The notes under the pieces are model-generated. The model saw only the letters and a program-made list of their open reading frames with translations. It had not been told where the DNA came from and made no database searches. 64,000 nt of DNA from Halodesulfovibrio sp. MK-HDV (GTDB lineage Bacteria > Desulfobacterota > Desulfovibrionia > Desulfovibrionales > Desulfovibrionaceae): contig NZ_WYDS01000009.1 of the NCBI RefSeq assembly GCF_009914765.1, positions 1 to 64,000 of the forward strand, in the 5' to 3' direction. Position 1 is the stretch's first letter. Each line of letters opens with the position of its first letter. Below are positions 58,121 through 64,000 of this stretch, piece after piece. The position numbers were made by a program, and so were the translations under genes.

Positions 58121-59725
58121 ATGCAAAAAAGATTAAGCATTAAATACCACATTGCAGGACTTACTATTTTGCTTAATCTATTTATCTTACTCTGTGTGGC
58201 GACAATCAGCGGTAACATATCTGCGCAGGTTATCGATGAAGGCATGTCCGAATATGTTATGGCTCTGGCAGACTCTACCGCCTCCATGCCCGTTGTTCAA
58301 GAAACGCTCTTCAACGGGACACCTCCTGACAACTCTATTCAAACAATTGTTGAAAAGTTACGAGCTAAAACCAACGCCAGCTATATGGTCGTTATGGATA
58401 TGAATGCAATTCGCCTCTCGCATCCTATTGCCGCCCGTATTGGCAAGGCATTTGTCGGCGGTGATGAAAAAGAAGTTTTCTCCGGTAAGCGCTACGTTTC
58501 GCGTGCCGTGGGAACTCTTGGAGCATCTCTGCGAGCATTTGTTCCTGTCTATTACCAAGATACACAGGTTGGAGCTGTAAGCGTCGGCATTCTTAACACT
58601 AAGACTTACCAAGCCAAATACCTTATCTGGTACAAAATAGTCCTTCTTTTCTTTTTGTGCCTCCCTCTCTCTATTACAGGAGCCTTTTTTCTTGCCGGAA
58701 GAATCAAAAAGAAAATGCTCAATTTCGAACCACACGAAATCGCAAAACTTCTTTCTGAAAATCAAATGGTTATTGAATCTGTTAAAGATGCGATCATCGC
58801 TGTGGATATGCATGGACGCATTACTGTTATCAACCGCGCAGCAAAGAAAATTTTGAAACTGAAGCAGAATGCTGTTGGACGACATATCTCGACAGTCCTC
58901 CCCAACTCGTACTTGGAAGATGTGCTCTCATCTGGAAAAGAAATTTTTGATACCTATCGAAAGCTTGGTGGAATCCCTTGCCTCGTAACGGTACAGCCTA
59001 TCATCATTCAAGATAAGCAAGTCGGCGCACTTGCCTGCTTCCGCGACCGAAGCGAGGCTCACAGGCTTGCAGAAGAACTCACAGGGGTTCGCAAATTTAC
59101 AGACGAATTACGCGCACAAGCTCATGAATTTTCAAACAAGCTGCATACCCTGCTCGGGCTACTTCACTTCAAAGAGTATAAGAAAGCAGAGGCTCTGATT
59201 CTTCAAGGAGCCGAATTACGTACCCAACTTATTTCACAGTTGGAGAACAATATTGAATCACCTGTGATTCGAGGATTACTCTACGGTAAGCTTGCGACGT
59301 GCGAAGAAAAAAATATTCATATTGAACTTTCGTTACCGTCCTTTATCCATAATGACATTGGAATTCCGTCGCAGGACATTACTCTGGTTCTTGGTAACTT
59401 TATCGAAAACGCCATTGAATCTGTCGAACACAGCCGTGTATCGTCTCCTGAAATCCATATTTCAATGCTGCTCGGAGATAGTGAATTGTGTCTGCAAGTG
59501 CATGACAATGGCGGAGGCATACCAGACAACATTGCGTCTACCCTCTTCTCTTCGCAACCACAAAGCAGTAAAGAAGGACACAGAGGATTAGGACTCCGGT
59601 TCGTAAAAAAAATTGCCGATTTTTACGGCGGAAACGCCAGCTTCTCATCTGATCCGGAACAGGGCACAGTGTTTACAATAACACTGCCTATTGTCTCCGC
59701 ATGTTCTATCAGCACGGCGTATTAA
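58121..59725 (+). CDS. CitA/DcuS-family sensor histidine kinase
   Basis: This is a 534-residue membrane kinase. Two helices (11-31 and about 171-193) flank a periplasmic PASp sensor domain containing TNASYMVVMDMNAIRLSHP and the RYVSRAVGTLGASLRAFVPVY binding region typical of CitA/DcuS. A cytoplasmic PAS (about 212-310) follows, then the H-box RAQAHEFSNKLHTLLGLL with His335. The ATPase has NFIENAIES (N box) and DNGGGIPDNI. Such kinases sense C4-dicarboxylates or citrate. The partner regulator follows 36 bp later and a TRAP carrier is convergent. Confidence 0.9.
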   Translation: MQKRLSIKYHIAGLTILLNLFILLCVATISGNISAQVIDEGMSEYVMALADSTASMPVVQETLFNGTPPDNSIQTIVEKLRAKTNASYMVVMDMNAIRLSHPIAARIGKAFVGGDEKEVFSGKRYVSRAVGTLGASLRAFVPVYYQDTQVGAVSVGILNTKTYQAKYLIWYKIVLLFFLCLPLSITGAFFLAGRIKKKMLNFEPHEIAKLLSENQMVIESVKDAIIAVDMHGRITVINRAAKKILKLKQNAVGRHISTVLPNSYLEDVLSSGKEIFDTYRKLGGIPCLVTVQPIIIQDKQVGALACFRDRSEAHRLAEELTGVRKFTDELRAQAHEFSNKLHTLLGLLHFKEYKKAEALILQGAELRTQLISQLENNIESPVIRGLLYGKLATCEEKNIHIELSLPSFIHNDIGIPSQDITLVLGNFIENAIESVEHSRVSSPEIHISMLLGDSELCLQVHDNGGGIPDNIASTLFSSQPQSSKEGHRGLGLRFVKKIADFYGGNASFSSDPEQGTVFTITLPIVSACSISTAY

Positions 59726-59761
59726 GTTTTTTCCTGCTCAATCCTCAACAACGGGAAACAC

Positions 59762-60436
59762 ATGAAAATATCTGTAGTAATTGTTGAAGACGACCCAATG
59801 GTGGCAGATATTCATAGTAAATACGTATCAAGCCTTGCCGGTTTCACTGTCATTACCGTGCTGGAAAATGGTCAAGATGCCATCGACTACTTGCTGGAAC
59901 ACGACGTTGATCTCGTTATTCTTGATATTTTTATGCCGATTAAGAACGGAATTGATGTGTTGAACACCATCAAAACAGAACAATTACCCGTCGATGTAAT
60001 TACCATCACAGCAGCTAAAGAGCATGATACAGTTAACACATGTCTTCGCTCCGGCGTGTTCGATTACATCTTAAAGCCGTTTGCATTCTCAAGATTAGAA
60101 CAGGCGCTACAAAACTATCAGCAAAAATTCATCGCACGGAAAAATATTGGTGAAAAATATCAGCAGCAGCAAATCGACTTAATGCTCAATTTTGCAGCAG
60201 AAGAGACCACACTGGAACTTCCCAAAGGGATTCAGGAATTCACTCTGAAAAAGATTTGCACCACGCTCAAAAGCTCGCCTGTTCCTCTTTCTGCTGCGGA
60301 AGCTGCTAGCGAATCAGGCATTTCACGCGTTACAGCACGGCGCTATCTTGAATATTTACTTGAAATCAGCAGGGTCACACTTGAACCGCAGTATGCTCCT
60401 GTGGGACGTCCGGTAAACAGATACCGGTACCGATAA
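59762..60436 (+). CDS. CitB/DcuR-family response regulator
   Basis: This 224-residue regulator has a receiver domain (VVIVEDDPM with the acidic pocket, phospho-acceptor Asp55 in LVILDIFMP, Thr in VITITAAKEH, and Lys in ILKPFAFSRL). The C-terminal CitB-type helix-turn-helix is SAAEAASESGISRVTARRYLEYLLE. It pairs with the kinase upstream. The natural target is probably the TRAP operon encoded on the opposite strand, as such systems usually control uptake of their ligand. Confidence 0.92.
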   Translation: MKISVVIVEDDPMVADIHSKYVSSLAGFTVITVLENGQDAIDYLLEHDVDLVILDIFMPIKNGIDVLNTIKTEQLPVDVITITAAKEHDTVNTCLRSGVFDYILKPFAFSRLEQALQNYQQKFIARKNIGEKYQQQQIDLMLNFAAEETTLELPKGIQEFTLKKICTTLKSSPVPLSAAEAASESGISRVTARRYLEYLLEISRVTLEPQYAPVGRPVNRYRYR

Positions 60437-60447
60437 CATTCAATAAC

Positions 60448-60486
60448 AAAAAGCTCCGCCTGAAAGATCAGACGGAGCTTTTTTAT
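60448..60486. terminator. Bidirectional terminator between citB-like and dctM genes
   Basis: AAAAGCTCCG (60449-60458) pairs with CGGAGCTTTT (60473-60482) with an inner CTGA/TCAG extension, and has A and T tails on either side. It serves both convergent transcripts. Confidence 0.9.
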
Positions 60487-60496
60487 TATTTGCAGG

Positions 60497-61771
60497 CTAG
60501 GAAAATAGCCTTGGGAGGAAGAGGATAACATCAGGGAACAAAGTCAGAAAGAGTAGTACAGCAAGCAGCGCCCCTAGATAAGGCATCGTCGCTCGCATCA
60601 CCCGCTCAATCGGAACATTGGTAATAGCACTTGCAACGAACAAATCCAGCCCGACAGGAGGAGTGATACACCCGATTGCCAAGTTAACAACCATAAGCAC
60701 ACCAAAGAAGAGTGGATCGATCCCTAAAGTAACAGCAACCGGAAGAAAAATTGGGGTAAGAATTACCACCGCAGCCGACGCGTTGATAAGTGTACCAATA
60801 ACCAACAACAACACGTTCATCATAAGCAGGAACAGGAATGGCGAATCCGTAATGGATACCATGTACGCCCCGATGTGATGCGGGATCTGCAAGTTGGTAA
60901 TCAGCCAGCCGAAGACCTTAGCAGTACCAACAATAAACATAATAATGGTGGTACCGATTACCGCATTAAAGATAATTTTCGGAACATCTTTCAGGCTCAA
61001 CTCTTTATAGATAAAGAACCCGACAAAAATACCGTACACCGCCGCAACTGCTGCCGCTTCTGTCGGAGTAAATATTCCGCCGTAAATGCCACCGATGATA
61101 ATGACAGGAGTCATCAGCGCCCAGAAGGATTCCTTGAAGGATGATAAAACATTACGAACGGAAAATTTTTGTGATGAAGTAAGGTTGTGCTTCTTAGCAT
61201 AAAACCAACTGACAAGGCACATAGCCAGTCCCATCAGCGCCCCCGGCACAAAACCACCGATGAACAAATCACCAATAGATACTCCGGCAACTACCCCATA
61301 CACTACCAGTGTAATAGATGGCGGAATAACAATACCTACAGTACCCGCAGCAGCAACAATGCCGGTAGCCTTTTCACGTTCGTACCCATTACGCTCCATT
61401 TCATCGACCATTGTTGTGCCGATTGCAGCCGTAGTTGCAGCCGATGATCCTGAAATTGCAGCGAAAAACATACCCGAAACAGTTACTACCTGGGCAAGAC
61501 CACCTGTGAATGATCCAACGAGTGACTGCGAAAACGATACAAGTCTGGAAGTTACCCCGCCTGCGGTCATAAAAGCGCCTGCAAGCATGAAGAACGGCAC
61601 TGCCATAAATGAAAAAGAATCAATGCCGGAGTACATAACCTGTGTAAGCACAACCTGTGGTGTGTTTGTAAAAAGATACAAGCACATGGACACGGAAAGT
61701 GTCAGCGAAAATGCAACCGGAACACCAACAAGTGTAAGTACTAAGAAACCACCAATAAATAAATATTCCAT
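60497..61771 (-). CDS. dctM: TRAP transporter large permease DctM
   Basis: The 424-residue membrane protein has about 12 helices. Its DctM signatures are FAAISGSSAATTAAIGTTMVDEMERNGYEREKATGIVAAAGTVGIVIPPS and GILTPTEAAAVAAVYG-like GGIFTPTEAAAVAAVYGIF. It also has the second repeat INASAAVVILTPIFLPVAVTLGIDPLFFGVLMVVNLAIGCITPPVG. It is the ion-motive permease of a tripartite carrier with DctQ and DctP upstream in the same minus-strand operon. It uses a Na+ or H+ gradient. Confidence 0.93.
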   Translation of the reverse strand: MEYLFIGGFLVLTLVGVPVAFSLTLSVSMCLYLFTNTPQVVLTQVMYSGIDSFSFMAVPFFMLAGAFMTAGGVTSRLVSFSQSLVGSFTGGLAQVVTVSGMFFAAISGSSAATTAAIGTTMVDEMERNGYEREKATGIVAAAGTVGIVIPPSITLVVYGVVAGVSIGDLFIGGFVPGALMGLAMCLVSWFYAKKHNLTSSQKFSVRNVLSSFKESFWALMTPVIIIGGIYGGIFTPTEAAAVAAVYGIFVGFFIYKELSLKDVPKIIFNAVIGTTIIMFIVGTAKVFGWLITNLQIPHHIGAYMVSITDSPFLFLLMMNVLLLVIGTLINASAAVVILTPIFLPVAVTLGIDPLFFGVLMVVNLAIGCITPPVGLDLFVASAITNVPIERVMRATMPYLGALLAVLLFLTLFPDVILFLPRLFS

Positions 61772-61780
61772 GTTGTGCCC

Positions 61781-62281
61781 CTAGCTCTCTGCTAATTCAG
61801 CAGAATTTTTGCCACGTGCTTCAGCTATAATGCGAAGTGTGTCACGCACGGTATAGAGCAGCATCAACACCGCTGAAATCGGGATAATAGCGTACACATA
61901 GCTCATAGAAAGCCCCATCCCCGGTGATGTCTGGAAGGACATGACGGAGGTCATCTTCCACCCCTGCGTAAACAGCAATCCGATAAAAATGTAACTGCAA
62001 ATGTTGATAAAGAATTGAAGAACAGTCCCTGAAGGTCGTCCTTTAATCTTGCTTACAAGCAGTGTTACTGCCAAGTGTCCGCCCTCCCCCATAATGAGCG
62101 CAGAACCTAGGAACACTACCCATACAAATAAAAATCGTGCGAGCTCTTCTGACCATTCATATGTATATCCAAACACATAGCGGGTAACTACTTGCATAAA
62201 AATTATGCACAGCATTGCACTCATGCAACCTACCGAAACCCAATATAAAACAGTACGAAGACGTTTAAGCAAAGAATCCAT
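61781..62281 (-). CDS. dctQ: TRAP transporter small permease DctQ
   Basis: This 166-residue protein has four helices and the DctQ pattern (QVVTRYVFGYTYEWSEELARFLFVWVVFLGSALIMGEGGHLAVTLL). It sits between dctP and dctM, 9 bp before dctM. The family supports the large permease and contributes to the binding-protein docking site. Confidence 0.9.
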   Translation of the reverse strand: MDSLLKRLRTVLYWVSVGCMSAMLCIIFMQVVTRYVFGYTYEWSEELARFLFVWVVFLGSALIMGEGGHLAVTLLVSKIKGRPSGTVLQFFINICSYIFIGLLFTQGWKMTSVMSFQTSPGMGLSMSYVYAIIPISAVLMLLYTVRDTLRIIAEARGKNSAELAES

Positions 62282-62356
62282 CTTTCCTCCTAAATATATT
62301 TATACCCCTGCGACGTATCGTGGTCACAGGGGTACAATGTGTAGAGGACGAGATAA

Positions 62357-63331
62357 CTACTGTAACGCTTCAATAGCGTCTAAGTTATCCTGACCGACTA
62401 ATGATGCAAATTTTGCATATACTGGCTTTGTTGCTTCTTTAAAAACGCTGCGATCAACTTCGATTACAGATATTTTTCCGGAAGCCTGAATTTTATTCCA
62501 GTATGCCTGATCTTTTTCTGCAGAAAACTTACGCTGCCAAGCGATTGCTTCTTTAGCGCTTTCAAGAATGATGTTCTGCTGGTCCTTATCAAGACGGCTC
62601 CATGCAGCCATGGAAATCAGTACTGGCTCAGGAGAATATGCGTGAGCAGTTTTAGAAGCATATTTCTGAACTTCAAAGAAACGTTTTGTCCAAATATGAG
62701 CACTCGGGTTTTCCTGACCATCAACAATTCCCTGCTGCATTGCAGAGTACAATTCACTGAAAGCCATAGGAGTTGGAGAGGCGCCGAGAGACTTCATCAT
62801 TTCGATAAAAACCTTATTGTTCATGACACGAACTTTAAGGTCTTTCATTTCTTCCGGAGTGTTAACAGGACGTACGTTGTTGGTAAGGTGACGGATACCG
62901 TTTTCCATGTAACCGAGCAGTTTAATACCTTTAGGTTCAAGCTGTTTACCAATTTTCATACCAACACTATCGAGAGATTTGTAGGCGTGGTCGCGGTTGG
63001 CAAAAAGGAAAGGAAGGTCAAAAATAGAAATTTGCGGCTGGAACTGACCAAGCACTGCGGTACCGACAAGAGCCATATCGACTGTGCCGAAAACAAGACC
63101 TTCAACCAGATCTTTCTGACTACCAAGCTGGGAGGAAGGGAAAACTTCTACTACAATTTCGCCACCGGATTTCTGAGTAACAAGTTCGGCAAACTTAGTT
63201 GCACCTTGTCCGTATGGATGAACAGGTTCCGCAATATGTCCTAATTTAAGAACAGTTTTTGCCTGAACAGAAGCAGCACCAAGCATACACACAAGCGCAA
63301 AGACCATAACTAAACAGCGTAAAATCTTCAT
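62357..63331 (-). CDS. dctP: TRAP transporter substrate-binding protein DctP
   Basis: This periplasmic binding protein is about 324 residues from ATG 63331 (MKILRCLVMVFALVCMLGAASVQA signal peptide). Family marks include LKLGHIAEPVHPYGQGATKFAELV, the ligand-carboxylate Arg in LKVRVMNNKVFIEMMKSLGASPTPM, and FSELYSAMQQGIVDGQENPSAHI. ATG 63331 is chosen over 63343 because GGAGA lies just before it. The Arg suggests a carboxylate ligand, in line with the CitA/DcuS-type sensor nearby, but TRAP proteins bind many acids. Confidence 0.92.
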   Translation of the reverse strand: MKILRCLVMVFALVCMLGAASVQAKTVLKLGHIAEPVHPYGQGATKFAELVTQKSGGEIVVEVFPSSQLGSQKDLVEGLVFGTVDMALVGTAVLGQFQPQISIFDLPFLFANRDHAYKSLDSVGMKIGKQLEPKGIKLLGYMENGIRHLTNNVRPVNTPEEMKDLKVRVMNNKVFIEMMKSLGASPTPMAFSELYSAMQQGIVDGQENPSAHIWTKRFFEVQKYASKTAHAYSPEPVLISMAAWSRLDKDQQNIILESAKEAIAWQRKFSAEKDQAYWNKIQASGKISVIEVDRSVFKEATKPVYAKFASLVGQDNLDAIEALQ

Positions 63332-63426
63332 AGTAGTCTCCATGTTTTTTATGGATATCTAGCACGCGGCAAAAATCTAACGCAATATTGTGGTCTGTTG
63401 TTGATAGTTTAGTTCATAATGTTCAC

Positions 63427-63441
63427 GAAAATGTCATTTTC
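63427..63441. promoter_or_regulatory. Palindrome upstream of the TRAP operon
   Basis: GAAAATG-T-CATTTTC has perfect 7-bp arms and lies 96 bp before the dctP start. It shares AAAATG half-sites with the palindrome before the sensor kinase gene. Confidence 0.3.
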
Positions 63442-63454
63442 TTTTTTCATAAAG

Positions 63455-63488
63455 AAATCCCTGTGCTTTTTACACCACAGGGATTTTT
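63455..63488. terminator. Terminator after the activase gene
   Basis: The 11-bp arms AAATCCCTGTG (63455-63465) and CACAGGGATTT (63476-63486) have T or A rich flanks. It lies 44 bp downstream of the minus-strand activase stop at 63532. Confidence 0.85.
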
Positions 63489-63531
63489 CATTTCAATATC
63501 AGTTTAGTATAAAATGTTTTTTAGATGCTCA

Positions 63532-64000
63532 TCAACCGTTGTAGCACTTCTCCGCCCACAGGCTCGCGCCAAAAGCACCACACATGTCCGGCTCTTCAGC
63601 AACACAGATCGTTTCTTTTTTGCCAAAGTTTTCATGCAGCAACTTTCGAATGCATCCATTATTCGCAACACCACCAGAAAAAACCAAAGGAAAAACGAGA
63701 CCGACCCGTTTCAACATTGTGCTTGTCCGCCGAACAACGGACGCATGCAATGCCAACGCAATATCCTCTGGACGAGCACCTTGCGCCATCAGTGAAGTAG
63801 CTTCCGTTTCGGCAAAGACTGTGCACATGCTGTTAATCAGCGGTGGATTACTTCCTTGCAATGCATATGCACCGAATTCTTCAATCCCCACCTGAAAAAC
63901 ATTCGCGGTATACTCTAAAAATTTACCAGTACCCGCAGCACAACGGTCATTCATCTCAAATCGGACAATACCACCCTTGGCATTTAGCGAAATAGCCTTT
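63532..64000 (-). CDS. 2-hydroxyacyl-CoA dehydratase/benzoyl-CoA reductase-type activase, C-terminal part, cut by window edge
   Basis: The frame is open from the right window edge and reads KAISLNAKGGIVRFEMNDRCAAGTGKFLE at its start. This is the BadF/BcrA/HgdC ATPase fold with the Cys of MNDRCAAGTG that ligates the shared [4Fe-4S] cluster. A second Cys appears in NSMCTVFAETEA, and VFSGGVANNG is the ATP-site motif. Such activases use ATP to inject an electron into a dehydratase or reductase. The apparent ATG at 63954 is internal, since homology continues upstream to the edge. The partner enzyme is outside the window. Confidence 0.85.
   Translation of the reverse strand, partial: KAISLNAKGGIVRFEMNDRCAAGTGKFLEYTANVFQVGIEEFGAYALQGSNPPLINSMCTVFAETEATSLMAQGARPEDIALALHASVVRRTSTMLKRVGLVFPLVFSGGVANNGCIRKLLHENFGKKETICVAEEPDMCGAFGASLWAEKCYNG

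Noticed and set aside
1-64000. CRISPR arrays, tRNA or rRNA genes, integrases and insertion sequences
   Set aside because: I looked for regular spaced repeats, cloverleaf-like segments, and transposase or integrase motifs and saw none that could be supported. A covariance-model scan would be needed to exclude small RNAs.

Overview
The window reads like a marine, low-to-moderate GC sulfate-reducing deltaproteobacterium of the Desulfovibrionaceae, most like Halodesulfovibrio. That placement is inferred from the gene mix: a bacterial STT3/PglB oligosaccharyltransferase, a complete-looking type II secretion system (T2SS) with split operons, labile-selenium molybdenum-hydroxylase maturation genes, a BCCT carrier and a TRAP carrier. 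No rRNA, tRNA or CRISPR array was recognised.

Region 1 (1-16.9 kb) is a surface-glycan locus, mostly on the minus strand. It holds an MBOAT/AlgX-type O-acetylation pair at the left edge. A long operon (about 15.95 to 2.38 kb) follows, with GT-B glycosyltransferases, TPR proteins, a degenerate ABC exporter and a WbpB/WbpD/WbpE-like set that would build a 2,3-diamino-uronic acid nucleotide sugar. gmhA (heptose isomerase) is divergent. About 1.3 kb without recognisable genes follows.

Region 2 (18.2-40.6 kb) is a T2SS cluster with protein N-glycosylation genes inserted in it. gspL, gspM, a gspA-gspB fusion, gspG, gspH and a TPR lipoprotein come first. Next are a Ser-rich lipoprotein, a PglB/STT3 oligosaccharyltransferase, a DPM-like GT2, a DUF2304 protein, gspF and a GT4. 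Then gspC-gspD-gspE-gspN lie on the minus strand, and a GT4 with gspI, gspJ and gspK on the plus strand.

Region 3 (41.2-57.9 kb) is a molybdenum-hydroxylase island. A three-subunit xanthine-dehydrogenase-type enzyme (minus strand) is divergent from a PAS/sigma-54 activator. A strong sigma-54 promoter then precedes an EamA carrier. A second hydroxylase follows, whose FAD subunit carries a 4-hydroxybenzoyl-CoA-reductase-like Cys insertion, then mocA, yqeB, yqeC, a BCCT carrier and a MoeA-like protein with a C-terminal Cys cluster. The likely role is selenium-dependent hydroxylation of an imported, possibly betaine-type or N-heterocyclic, compound.

Region 4 (58-64 kb) has a CitA/CitB-type two-component system, a convergent TRAP carrier (dctPQM) and the start-side-truncated gene of a 2-hydroxyacyl-CoA dehydratase activase at the right edge.

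Four genes are broken by single-base length changes in homopolymers (A7 at 5332, C7 at 9591, A7 at 9703, A10 at 37356, A6 at 52654). Either the assembly has homopolymer errors or these are slippage-prone loci. I give both readings and annotate the fragments.
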